Shown in pieces: positions 51,517 to 59,520 of a stretch of 64,000 nt of DNA (position 1 is the first letter of the stretch; every line of letters begins with the position of its first letter). Below the pieces are notes generated by a model that was not told the DNA's origin, searched no databases, and saw only the letters and a program-made list of their open reading frames with translations. Source of the stretch: Kitasatospora sp. SUK 42 (GTDB lineage Bacteria > Actinomycetota > Actinomycetes > Streptomycetales > Streptomycetaceae); the NCBI RefSeq assembly GCF_015776785.2, contig NZ_LFMD02000007.1, forward strand, positions 707,547 through 771,546. The letters are read 5' to 3'. The position numbers were made by a program, and so were the translations under genes.

Positions 51517-51891
51517 GTTTCCGTCCCGATGTCACACCCGGTGTGTGTGGGACACCCGGGTGGGGCAGTAACGGCGAGTGGGCGTCCAGCTATGAGGGAG
51601 GGCGCTCCAGCCGCGCAGCCGGTGGCTGCTGGCGGACACTATACAAACGGCAGGCCCTTGCTGGCAGGCAGGGGCGGATAGTAGACGCAGGTTCGGCAAC
51701 ATTGGCATATTTAGTCGCTGCGACAACCTTGCAGTAACCCGGTTTCAGCAGAAAGCCGACCGGTCGGTCCTTACCGACCGTCACCTGCGTCTCTCCGCCC
51801 TGGCCGCCCTCGCTACCCGCCGGTAGGGTGTGGCCACCCTCTCCGGGGGCGCTCTCCCCCGGAGGCAACCCCGAGAGAGACGAGAGCCAGC
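51517..51891. promoter_or_regulatory. Divergent control region between tandem MarR and fabG
   Basis: 375 bases, partly AT-rich. It contains ACTATACAAAC (about 51638-51648), GATAGTAGAC (about 51679-51688), the palindrome GTCGC-T-GCGAC (51713-51723) in TTTAGTCGCTGCGACAA, and a hairpin CGGTCGGT/ACCGACCG (51761-51780). These are candidates for MarR sites and promoters in both directions. No small gene could be supported. Confidence 0.45.
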
Positions 51892-52659
51892 ATGACCGAG
51901 CAGAGCACCGCCCCCCGGGTCGCCGTCGTCACCGGCGCCGCCCGCGGCCTGGGCGCCGCCACCGCCCTCCGACTGGCCTCCGACGGCTACGCGGTCGCCG
52001 TCCTGGACCTGAACGAGGCCGCCGGCAAGGACACCGTCGACCGGATCACCGCCGCCGGCGGCCGAGCGCTGGCCGTCGGCGCCGACGTCTCGGACGCCGA
52101 GCAGGTCCAGGCCGCCGTCGACCGCGTGGTCGCCGAGCTCGGCACCCCCGTCGTGCTGGTCAACAACGCGGGCGTGCTGCGCGACAACCTCCTCTTCAAG
52201 ATGTCCGAGTCCGACTGGGACACGGTCATGAACGTGCACCTGCGCGGCGCCTTCCTGATGACCCGCGCGGTGCAGAAGCACATGGTCGACGCCGGTTTCG
52301 GCCGCATCGTCAACCTGTCCTCCTCCTCCGCCCAGGGCAACCGCGGCCAGGCCAACTACTCGGCCGCCAAGGCCGGTCTGCAGGGCTTCACCAAGACTTT
52401 GGCCATCGAGCTGGGCAAGTTCGGCATCACCGCCAACGCCGTCGCCCCCGGCTTCATCGCCACGGACATGACAGCAGCCACCGCCGCCCGGGTCGGCATG
52501 GACTTCGAAGACTTCAAGCGGGCCGCGGCCTCCCAGATCCCGGTCCAGCGGGTCGGACAGCCTGAGGACGTCGCCCACACCATCTCGTTCCTCGCCAGCG
52601 AGGGCGCCGGTTTCGTCTCCGGACAGGTGATCTACGTCGCGGGCGGCCCCCTCGACTGA
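51892..52659 (+). CDS. fabG: FabG-type 3-oxoacyl-ACP reductase (SDR)
   Basis: Short-chain dehydrogenase of 255 residues: cofactor motif VTGAARGLGAATA (14-26), NNAG, the catalytic serine in NLSSSS and YSAAK, and the C-terminal PEDVAHTISFLAS. It fits the FabG family that reduces 3-oxoacyl-ACP in fatty acid synthesis, although in streptomycetes many such paralogues act elsewhere. ATG 51892, preceded by GAGAGACGAGAG. Own terminator downstream. Confidence 0.85.
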   Translation: MTEQSTAPRVAVVTGAARGLGAATALRLASDGYAVAVLDLNEAAGKDTVDRITAAGGRALAVGADVSDAEQVQAAVDRVVAELGTPVVLVNNAGVLRDNLLFKMSESDWDTVMNVHLRGAFLMTRAVQKHMVDAGFGRIVNLSSSSAQGNRGQANYSAAKAGLQGFTKTLAIELGKFGITANAVAPGFIATDMTAATAARVGMDFEDFKRAAASQIPVQRVGQPEDVAHTISFLASEGAGFVSGQVIYVAGGPLD

Positions 52660-52685
52660 GCACGGAACCTACACAGGGTTACCAC

Positions 52686-52720
52686 GGAGTGGGAAGCCGG
52701 GCACACCGGCCTCCCACTCC
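52686..52720 (+). terminator. Terminator after fabG
   Basis: GGAGTGGGA-ag-CCGG pairs with CCGG-cc-TCCCACTCC around GCACA, followed by GTTTCCTTTA. The stem sequence recurs at 54362-54396. Confidence 0.85.
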
Positions 52721-52890
52721 GTTTCCTTTACCGGCGCTTTTGCAGAATCATTCGAAGACCACACTGACATTCGATCCCGAAATACTGGGAATCACTCCCC
52801 AGACCATCCCGAGGTGACCTAATTGTCGATTTCCCGGGATAATGACAATTACCACCTGAATAGCCCCGGTCTGACGGGTAAGGTCACCCC

Positions 52891-53682
52891 GTGCAATACG
52901 GAAGTACCCCTGCCCGCTTTCCGCAACGCCAGCCGGAACAGCTGACCGCCGAACCCGTCCGCCGGGAACTCCGGAGCCCCGACCGCATCCCCGATCCGGT
53001 CGGCGCCCACCTCCGCGAGCTCGGCTGGCCCCCTCTGAGTCGGCGCCGGGCCGCCCTGCTCGCCGCGACCGTCGGCGTCTACCTGCTGGTGCTGGCCGGC
53101 GTGCTGCTCAACACCGGCCTGGTCGACCTCGACTGGTCGGTCCGCCTGCTCCGCCCGTACGAGCGGTGGCCCCGGCTGGAGCCGCTGCTCGACACCTGGG
53201 TGATCGCCGGACAGCGCGGGCCCAGCGCCATCGCCGCCTTCGCCTGGCTCGCCTGGCGGGCCCACCGGCTCGGCCGGCTGCGCCCGCTGCTGGTCATGGG
53301 CGTCGCCCTGCTGCTGCTCAACGTCACGGTCGGCGCGGTCAAGATCGTCACCGGCCGGCTGGGCCCGCACTACGCCCAGTACGTCGGCTCCCCCGAGCTG
53401 TTCGCCGGCGGCACCATCTTCCCCTCCGGGCACACCGCGAACGCCGTGGTCACCTGGGGCGTGCTCGCCTACCTGGCCGTCCGCTGGCGGCGCACCGGCG
53501 CGGTGATCGCCGCCGCCACCGCCTGCTCGATCGGCCTGACCACCGTCTACCTGGGCACCCACTGGGTCACCGACGTGCTGGCCGGCTGGGCCGCCGGGCT
53601 GCTGGTGCTGCTCTCGCTGCCGCTGCTGGAACCACTGGTCGCTGCCGCCGAACAACGGCTCGCCCGCCGCTTCGCCCGCTGA
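52891..53682 (+). CDS. PAP2 family phosphatase
   Basis: Membrane phosphatase of 263 residues with about six hydrophobic segments, acting on lipid phosphates at the outer membrane face. Phosphatase motifs: KIVTGRLGP (about 151-159, the basic first motif), FPSGHTANA (second, with catalytic His) and YLGTHWVTDVLAG (third, His and Asp). The N-terminal 45 residues are cytoplasmic. GTG 52891 lies 6 bases after TAAGGT (52879-52884), so the mRNA is probably leaderless. Possible substrates include undecaprenyl or isoprenoid diphosphates. Confidence 0.88.
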   Translation: MQYGSTPARFPQRQPEQLTAEPVRRELRSPDRIPDPVGAHLRELGWPPLSRRRAALLAATVGVYLLVLAGVLLNTGLVDLDWSVRLLRPYERWPRLEPLLDTWVIAGQRGPSAIAAFAWLAWRAHRLGRLRPLLVMGVALLLLNVTVGAVKIVTGRLGPHYAQYVGSPELFAGGTIFPSGHTANAVVTWGVLAYLAVRWRRTGAVIAAATACSIGLTTVYLGTHWVTDVLAGWAAGLLVLLSLPLLEPLVAAAEQRLARRFAR

Positions 53683-53775
53683 CGCCCGACCCGCCGAGAC
53701 CGAGCCCGACGAGCCCCGGCCCGACGAGTCCCAGCCCCACGGGCCCGGCCCGCCACCCCACCGGACGGCCGGGCG

Positions 53776-53997
53776 CTACCCCTCCCAGCTGCGCTCGACC
53801 AGCCCGTCCCGCACCGTGAGGTTGAGCCGCCCCTCCCGGTACTCCATGGTGATCATCGCCCCCGGCTCCAGCACCCGGACCGAGGCCCAGCCGTGCCTCC
53901 GGGCCAGCTCCCGGGCCCGCTCGATCCGCAGCCCCGCGTACCCCTCGGCATCCTGTCCCACCGCGCCCGCACCCGTGCCGTCCGACCCCGTCATCAC
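53776..53997 (-). CDS. I78 family peptidase inhibitor-like protein
   Basis: A 73-residue protein with the inhibitor I78 pattern: GLRIERARELARRHGWASV (in part ARELARRHGWASV), RVLEPGAMITMEYREGRLNL and VRDGLVERSW. No signal peptide, so it would act in the cytoplasm, unlike secreted relatives. Start ATG 53997, or the ATG one codon later. Divergent from the small membrane protein gene at 54074. Function in streptomycetes unknown. Confidence 0.75.
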   Translation of the reverse strand: MMTGSDGTGAGAVGQDAEGYAGLRIERARELARRHGWASVRVLEPGAMITMEYREGRLNLTVRDGLVERSWEG

Positions 53998-54073
53998 GCC
54001 TCCCCCGACTCACCCCTCGGACGTACGCTGGAATCGTAGCCCCCACCCGCGCGGCCCGGAGGTGAACACGGCC

Positions 54074-54346
54074 ATGCGAACCAGGACACCACGACGGTGG
54101 CGCAGCGGCACCGAGCCGACCACCGCCCGCAGCGACCTCAAGCTCCGCTACCTGCTCTCGCTCACCTTCACGCCGCTGTTCGCGCTGGCGACCGCGGGTT
54201 TCGCCGTCTGGGCGGCCGCCGCACCCGCCGACGGCGCTCCCAGCCGGGGCACCCTCACCGGCTTCGCCATCGCCCTCGGCCTGCTCACCCTGTTCGCCGC
54301 CGTCGATCTCATGGTGGTCATCCGGCGTCGCCGGACCGAGCTCTGA
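54074..54346 (+). CDS. Small membrane protein, DUF6343-like
   Basis: A 90-residue protein with a basic N-terminus (RTRTPRRWRSGTEPTTARSDLK, quoted in part as GTEPTTARSDLK) and two hydrophobic segments (about 29-50 and 61-82) ending VVIRRRR. The GTEPTTARS-type opening is what I remember for DUF6343 proteins; low certainty. ATG 54074 has GGAGG 11 bases upstream. Convergent with hpnO, a terminator between. Confidence 0.65.
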   Translation: MRTRTPRRWRSGTEPTTARSDLKLRYLLSLTFTPLFALATAGFAVWAAAAPADGAPSRGTLTGFAIALGLLTLFAAVDLMVVIRRRRTEL

Positions 54347-54361
54347 CGCGGTGTCTCCCAC

Positions 54362-54396
54362 GGAGTGGGAAGTCGGCCGGGCCGGCTTCCCACTCC
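54362..54396. terminator. Bidirectional terminator before hpnO
   Basis: GGAGTGGGAAG (54362-54372) pairs with CTTCCCACTCC (54386-54396), with GGCC pairing inside. Between two convergent genes. Nearly the same stem as at 52686. Confidence 0.85.
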
Positions 54397-54404
54397 GCGC
54401 AGCA

Positions 54405-55805
54405 CTACCGGTTGCCCACCGCCTGCTTCACCAGGGTCCGTCCGAAGTCCCACATCAGGCCGCTCCCCCGGTGGGCCTCGTCCATGATCCCGCGGAACGC
54501 GTCCAGGAACCGGTCCACGTCCCGATCGGTGATGATCAGCGGCGGGATCAGCTTGATCACTTCCAGATGGTCACCGGACACCTGGGTCAGGATCCGGTGC
54601 CGCTGCAACAGCGGGACCACCACCATCTGCGCGAACAGCCCCTTGCGCGCCGCCTGCAACGCCGCCCAACCAGTGCGCAGCTTCAGCGACTTGGGCCGGC
54701 CGAACTCGATGCCGATCATCAGCCCGCGGCCGCGCACCTCGGCGAGCAGTTCGTACTCGTCGACCAGCGCGGCCAGCCGTTCGCGGAACCGGTCGCCGAC
54801 CTGGCGGGCGTTCTCCACCACCTTCTCGTCCCGCATCACCTCCAGGGTCGCCAGCCCCGCCGCCATCGCCTGGGCGTTGGACCCGAAGCTGGCCGAGTGC
54901 ACCAGCACCCGGTCCATCGAGGAGTAGACCTTCTCGAAGATCCAGCTCTTCCCGAGCGTCGCGCCGACCGGCACGTACCCGCCGGAGAGCGCCTTGGCGG
55001 CGCACACCAGATCGGGCTGCACGCCCTCCTCGTGCTGGTACGCGAAGAACTCGCCGGTGCGCCCGATCCCGGTCTGCACCTCGTCGCAGATCAGCAGCGC
55101 CCTGTGCTCGTGCAGCAGGTCCTGGGCCGCCCGCAGCCAGCCGGGCGGCGGGGCCTGGACGCCCTTGCCCTGGATCGGCTCGACGATCAGCGCCGCGACG
55201 TCGCCTCGCTTCAACTCCCTGGCCAGGGCCGAGAGGTCGCCGAGCGGGATGGCCGTGTCCGGCAGCAGCGGGTCGAAGCCCTTGCGGAAGCCGCTCTCCC
55301 CGTTGACCGAGAGCGAGCCGGTGGTCAGCCCGTGGAAGGCGTGCTCGGCGTAGAGGACGCGCGGGCGCCCGGTGGCGTACCGGGCGAACTTGAGCGCGGT
55401 CTCCACCGCCTCGGTGCCGCTGTTGCCGAAGAACACCCGGTCCAGCCCGGGAGCGTACGACAGCAGCCGCTCGGCCAGCAGCCCGGGCAGCGGAGCGCAG
55501 TCGAAGCGGGTCAGATCCGGCAGCTCCAGGTCCATCACCTGCCGGATCGCCGAGCGCACCACCGGGTGGTGGCGGCCGAGCGCGAAGATGCCGAAGCCGG
55601 CCAGCATGTCGAGGTACTCGTTGCCCTCGGCGTCGTAGAAGTACTGGCCCTCGGCCCGCTCGTAGTACTTGTCGAAGCCGATGGTGCGGAGCATCCGCGG
55701 CAGCTGCGGATTGAGGTGTCGGCTGTGCAACTCGTAGCGCTCACCGCCTCGTTCGGCGAGGAGGGCGGCGAGGTCGAAGGCAGGGCGGTCTGGTTCAGCC
55801 GGCAT
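54405..55805 (-). CDS. hpnO: Aminotransferase of the hopanoid pathway (HpnO)
   Basis: Class III PLP-dependent aminotransferase of 466 residues. PLP lysine in CAAKALSGGYVPVGA, cofactor aspartate in LICDEVQTGIGRTG, phosphate region FGNSGTEAVETALK. In hopanoid clusters this enzyme converts the C5-chain aldehyde or ribosylhopane to aminobacteriohopanetriol. ATG 55805 overlaps the dxs end by 11 bases and is preceded by GAGGAG. Last gene of the cluster on this strand; ended by the shared hairpin at 54362. Confidence 0.9.
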   Translation of the reverse strand: MPAEPDRPAFDLAALLAERGGERYELHSRHLNPQLPRMLRTIGFDKYYERAEGQYFYDAEGNEYLDMLAGFGIFALGRHHPVVRSAIRQVMDLELPDLTRFDCAPLPGLLAERLLSYAPGLDRVFFGNSGTEAVETALKFARYATGRPRVLYAEHAFHGLTTGSLSVNGESGFRKGFDPLLPDTAIPLGDLSALARELKRGDVAALIVEPIQGKGVQAPPPGWLRAAQDLLHEHRALLICDEVQTGIGRTGEFFAYQHEEGVQPDLVCAAKALSGGYVPVGATLGKSWIFEKVYSSMDRVLVHSASFGSNAQAMAAGLATLEVMRDEKVVENARQVGDRFRERLAALVDEYELLAEVRGRGLMIGIEFGRPKSLKLRTGWAALQAARKGLFAQMVVVPLLQRHRILTQVSGDHLEVIKLIPPLIITDRDVDRFLDAFRGIMDEAHRGSGLMWDFGRTLVKQAVGNR

Positions 55806-57705
55806 GGCGCGGGTCCGCTCCTCGGGTCGGTAGCAGGTTCTTGGCGAAGACGGCGGTCTGGGCGGCGACCCCGGTGCCGGTGAGCCCGGTCTCCTCCAGG
55901 ATCTCCCCGCGCGCCGCGTGGCCGAGGAACTCCTGTGGCAGGCCGAGCACTCGGACCGGGACGTCCACGTCGGCGTCGCGCAGTGCCTGGGAAACGGCCG
56001 AACCGACGCCGCCGGTACGGCCGTTGTCCTCGACGGTGACCACCAGCCGGTGGGCGGCGGCGAGTTCGGGCAGCACCGGGTCGACGGGCTTGACCCATCG
56101 CGGGTCGACGACGGTCGCGGTGAACCCCTCGGCGAGCAGCAGCCGGGCAGCGTCCAGACAGGCGGAGGCGGTGGTGCCGACGGCGACCAGCAGGATCTCC
56201 GGCTCCGGTCCGGTGCGCAGCAGCACGTCCACCCCGCCGATCCGCTCGACCGCCGGAACGGCCGACCCGACGTTCCCCTTGGGGAAGCGGATCACCGTGG
56301 GCGCGTCCTCGACCTCGACGGCCTCGCGCAGCTGAGCGCGCAGCTGGGCGGCGTCGCGCGGGGCGGCCAGCCGCAGGCCGGGGACGACCTGGAGGATCGA
56401 CATGTCCCACATGCCGTTGTGCGAGGCGCCGTCCGGCCCGGTCACCCCGGAGCGGTCGAGCACGAAGGTGACGCCCAGCCGGTGCAGGGCGACATCCATC
56501 AGGACCTGGTCGAAGGCCCGGTTCAGGAAGGTCGCGTACACCGCCACCACCGGGTGCAGCCCGCCGGTGGCCAGGCCCGCCGCGCTGGTGACGGCGTGCT
56601 GCTCGGCGATGCCGACGTCGAAGGTCCGGTCCGGGTACGCCTTGGCGAAGGCCGCCAGTCCGACCGGCTGGAGCATCGCGGCGGTGATCGCCACCAGGTC
56701 GGACCGTTCGCCGCCGAGCGCGACCAGCTCCTCGCCGAACACCGCGGTCCAGGAGACGCCGGCGCTGGGCGAGATCGGCAGGCAGGTGTACGGGTCGATC
56801 GGGTTGACGGCGTGGAAGCGGTCGGCCTCGTCCTGCTCGGCCGGCCGGTAGCCGCGCCCCTTGACGGTCAGGCAGTGCACGATGACCGGCCCGCCGAAGT
56901 TGCGGGCCTGGCGCAGCGCCTGCTCGACCGCGCCCAGGTCGTGGCCGTCGATCGGCCCGAGGTACTTGAGCCCAAGGTCCTCGAACATGCCCTGCGGCGC
57001 GAAGGCGTCCTTGAAGCCCTTCTTGGCGCCGTGCAGCGCGTCGAAGAGGGGCTGGCCGACCAGCGGGGTGCGTTGCAGCGCCTCCTTGCCGAGGGCGAGG
57101 AAGCGCTCGTAGCCCTGGGTGGTGCGCAGGGTGGCCAGGTGGTTGGCGAGCCCGCCGATGGTCCTGGCGTAGGAGCGCTCGTTGTCGTTGACCACGATGA
57201 CCAGCGGCCGGTCGCGCGCCTCGGCGATGTTGTTGAGCGCCTCCCAGGCGAGTCCGCCGGTGAGCGCGCCGTCGCCGATCACCGCGACGGTGTGCCGGTC
57301 GTACTGGCCGAGCAGTCGGGCGGCCTTGGCGAGCCCGTCGGCGTAGGACAGCGCGGTGGAGGCGTGCGAGTTCTCGACCACGTCGTGTTCGGACTCGGCG
57401 CGCGAGGGGTAGCCGGACAGGCCTCCCTTCATCCGCAGCCTGGAGAAGTCCTGGCGGCCGGTGAGCAGCTTGTGGACGTAGCTCTGGTGGCCGGTGTCGA
57501 AGACGATCCGGTCGTACGGCGAGTCGAAGACCCGGTGCAGCGCGATGGTGAGCTCCACCACGCCCAGGTTGGGCCCGAGGTGGCCCCCGGTGCGGGTGAC
57601 GGCGTCGATCAGGAACGCGCGGATCTCGTCGGCGAGCAGGGGGAGTTCGGACGCGGGGAGCTTGCGCAGCTCGGCCGGGGACGTGGCGCGGGAGAGCAGT
57701 GACAC
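55795..57705 (-). CDS. dxs: 1-deoxy-D-xylulose-5-phosphate synthase
   Basis: Thiamine-diphosphate enzyme of 636 residues making the first MEP-pathway intermediate from pyruvate and glyceraldehyde-3-phosphate. Seen: GHLGPNLGVVELTIALH, ThDP motif GDGALTGG to NDNERS, and DVGIAEQHAVTSAAGLA with the catalytic glutamate region. A genome of this group usually has another dxs for housekeeping; this one lies in the hopanoid cluster and is presumably for hopanoid supply. GTG 57705, with GAGGTG upstream. Confidence 0.93.
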   Translation of the reverse strand: MSLLSRATSPAELRKLPASELPLLADEIRAFLIDAVTRTGGHLGPNLGVVELTIALHRVFDSPYDRIVFDTGHQSYVHKLLTGRQDFSRLRMKGGLSGYPSRAESEHDVVENSHASTALSYADGLAKAARLLGQYDRHTVAVIGDGALTGGLAWEALNNIAEARDRPLVIVVNDNERSYARTIGGLANHLATLRTTQGYERFLALGKEALQRTPLVGQPLFDALHGAKKGFKDAFAPQGMFEDLGLKYLGPIDGHDLGAVEQALRQARNFGGPVIVHCLTVKGRGYRPAEQDEADRFHAVNPIDPYTCLPISPSAGVSWTAVFGEELVALGGERSDLVAITAAMLQPVGLAAFAKAYPDRTFDVGIAEQHAVTSAAGLATGGLHPVVAVYATFLNRAFDQVLMDVALHRLGVTFVLDRSGVTGPDGASHNGMWDMSILQVVPGLRLAAPRDAAQLRAQLREAVEVEDAPTVIRFPKGNVGSAVPAVERIGGVDVLLRTGPEPEILLVAVGTTASACLDAARLLLAEGFTATVVDPRWVKPVDPVLPELAAAHRLVVTVEDNGRTGGVGSAVSQALRDADVDVPVRVLGLPQEFLGHAARGEILEETGLTGTGVAAQTAVFAKNLLPTRGADPRHAG

Positions 57706-57760
57706 GGGTACACCTCACGACTCGAAGCGGTGCGGTGGTGCTCCGCCCGGTGGGGCGGGG

Positions 57761-57788
57761 CCGGCCCGGGCACGGTGGCCCGGGCCGG
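57761..57788 (-). terminator. Intercistronic hairpin between hpnH and dxs
   Basis: Perfect 11-bp stem CCGGCCCGGGC (57761-57771) with GCCCGGGCCGG (57778-57788), loop 6, in the 103-bp gap. It could reduce read-through into dxs. Confidence 0.6.
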
Positions 57789-57808
57789 ACGGGAGCTCGG
57801 GACCGCTC

Positions 57809-58837
57809 TCAGTGCCCGCGGTTGGCGGTGACGGTCTCGGTGATGGCGCGCAGCGACTGCTGGAGCGAGCCCATGGTCGCCAGGACGGCGGTCGGCTCGT
57901 AGCCGCAGTGGGCCATGCAGTTCTCGCACCGCGGGTCCTTGCCGCGGCCGTACTTGGTCCAGTCGGTCTTCTCGACCAGCTCGCGGTAGGTGGGCACGTA
58001 CCCGTCGGCCATCAGGTAGCAGGGCCGCTGCCAGCCGAACAGCGAGTAGTTGGGGATGCCCCAGGGGGTGCACTCGAAGTCGGCCTTGCCCTCCAGGAAG
58101 TCCAGGAAGAGCGGGCTGTGGTTGAGGCGCCAGCGCCTGCGGTTGCCGCCGGCGAAGGCCTTGCGGAAGAGGTCCCGGGTCTGCTCGACGCCGAGGAAGT
58201 GCTCCTGGTCGGGGGCCTTCTCGTAGGCGTAGGCCGGGGAGATCATCATCTCGTCGACCTTCAGCTCGTCGTTGAGGTAGTCCAGCACCTCGATGACGGT
58301 CTGCGGGGTGTCGGTGTTGAAGAAGGTGCTGTTGGTGGTGACCCGGAAGCCGCGCCGCTTGGCCTCCTTGATCGCGGCCACCGCCTCGTCGAAGGTGCCC
58401 TCCTTGGCCACCGACTGGTCGTGCCGCTCGCGCAGGCCGTCGATGTGCACGGCGAAGGTGAAGTACGGCGAGGGCTTGAACTTGTCGATCTTCTTGCGCA
58501 GCAGCAGCGCGTTGGTGCAGAGGAAGACGTACTTGCGGCGCTCGACCAGTTGCCGGACGATCTCGTCGATCTGCGGGTGCATCAGCGGCTCGCCGCCGGC
58601 GATCGAGACCATCGGGGCACCCGACTCCAGGACCGCGCCGACCGCCTGGGCGACCGGCATCCGCTGCTTGAGGACACCGGCCGGGTGCTGGATCTTGCCG
58701 CAGCCCTCACAGGCGAGGTTGCAGGCGAACAGCGGTTCCAGCTCGACGATCAGCGGGAACTTGTCCCGTCGCTTGAGCAGCTTCTGCTGCATCAGGTAGG
58801 TGCCGACCCGCACGGTCTGGCGCAACGGCATGGCCAT
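57809..58837 (-). CDS. hpnH: Adenosyl-hopene transferase HpnH (radical SAM)
   Basis: Radical SAM enzyme of 342 residues adding the 5'-deoxyadenosyl group to hopene. The iron-sulfur cysteines are Cys39, Cys43, Cys46 (CNLACEGC), followed by SIAGGEPLMHP. The C-terminal DUF3463 part has the cysteine pair CENCMAHCGYEPTA. ATG 58837 lies 2 bases after the hpnG stop. It sits between hpnG and dxs as in other streptomycete hopanoid clusters, but ispG, usually nearby, is missing. Confidence 0.93.
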   Translation of the reverse strand: MAMPLRQTVRVGTYLMQQKLLKRRDKFPLIVELEPLFACNLACEGCGKIQHPAGVLKQRMPVAQAVGAVLESGAPMVSIAGGEPLMHPQIDEIVRQLVERRKYVFLCTNALLLRKKIDKFKPSPYFTFAVHIDGLRERHDQSVAKEGTFDEAVAAIKEAKRRGFRVTTNSTFFNTDTPQTVIEVLDYLNDELKVDEMMISPAYAYEKAPDQEHFLGVEQTRDLFRKAFAGGNRRRWRLNHSPLFLDFLEGKADFECTPWGIPNYSLFGWQRPCYLMADGYVPTYRELVEKTDWTKYGRGKDPRCENCMAHCGYEPTAVLATMGSLQQSLRAITETVTANRGH

Positions 58838-58839
58838 GG

Positions 58840-59520
58840 CTAGCTCGCCTCCTGGGGGAGCGTCGAGGATGTGGGGTGGTTCAGGGTCACGGAGCCGGGT
58901 TCGAGCTCCTGCCGGTACCAGTCGACCAGGGCGGGTACCGTCGCCCGCAGGGTCCGCCAGGCGCGCACCCCGGCCGGGAGGGTGCCGGGCCGCAGCAGCT
59001 CGTGCTCGGGGGTGTCCACCACCACCCGCAGCACGGCCACGGGCAGCGCCGGCCGCACCTCCCGCAGCGCCGCCACGACGGCGGCGGCCTCCATGTCGAC
59101 GGCGAGCGCGCCCTGAAGGTGCAGGGCGCGCCGCTCAAGGCCGCGCACCACGTGGTCGGCGGTGTGGTGCACCCCGGTGTGCACGGTCAGGCCGTGCTCC
59201 TTGAGCGCCCGGGCCAGCTCGGACCCGGACCCGACGGCGTACAGGTGGCCCTCGGCGTCCCGGACCCCGTCGGCGGCCACCACGTCGCCCGGCGCCACGC
59301 CCGGGCCGACCGCGGCGCCGAAGCCGGCCACCACGACCGCTCCGTAGCCCCGCGGCGCGGAGCTGAGCAGCCGTCGGACGGCCAGCCCGGCGCGCCGCCG
59401 GCCGACCCCCGTGCGCACCAGCACCGGAGGCCCGCCGACCGAGCCGCGCCAGTCGCCGCCGCGCAGGGCCCAGACCTCGGGGCCCAGCGCGCAGAGCACC
59501 AGCAGGGGGGCGGTGGTCAC
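58840..59520 (-). CDS. hpnG: Phosphorylase/nucleosidase of the hopanoid pathway (HpnG)
   Basis: Nucleoside phosphorylase-fold protein of 226 residues, expected to cleave adenine from adenosylhopane to give ribosylhopane. Seen: VVAGFGAAVGPGVAPGDVV (in part GFGAAVGPGVAPGDVV) and the substrate motif VDMEAAAVVAAL. GTG 59520 overlaps the shc stop as GTGA; the longer frame upstream lies inside shc. Translationally coupled to shc and followed directly by hpnH. Confidence 0.87.
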   Translation of the reverse strand: MTTAPLLVLCALGPEVWALRGGDWRGSVGGPPVLVRTGVGRRRAGLAVRRLLSSAPRGYGAVVVAGFGAAVGPGVAPGDVVAADGVRDAEGHLYAVGSGSELARALKEHGLTVHTGVHHTADHVVRGLERRALHLQGALAVDMEAAAVVAALREVRPALPVAVLRVVVDTPEHELLRPGTLPAGVRAWRTLRATVPALVDWYRQELEPGSVTLNHPTSSTLPQEAS

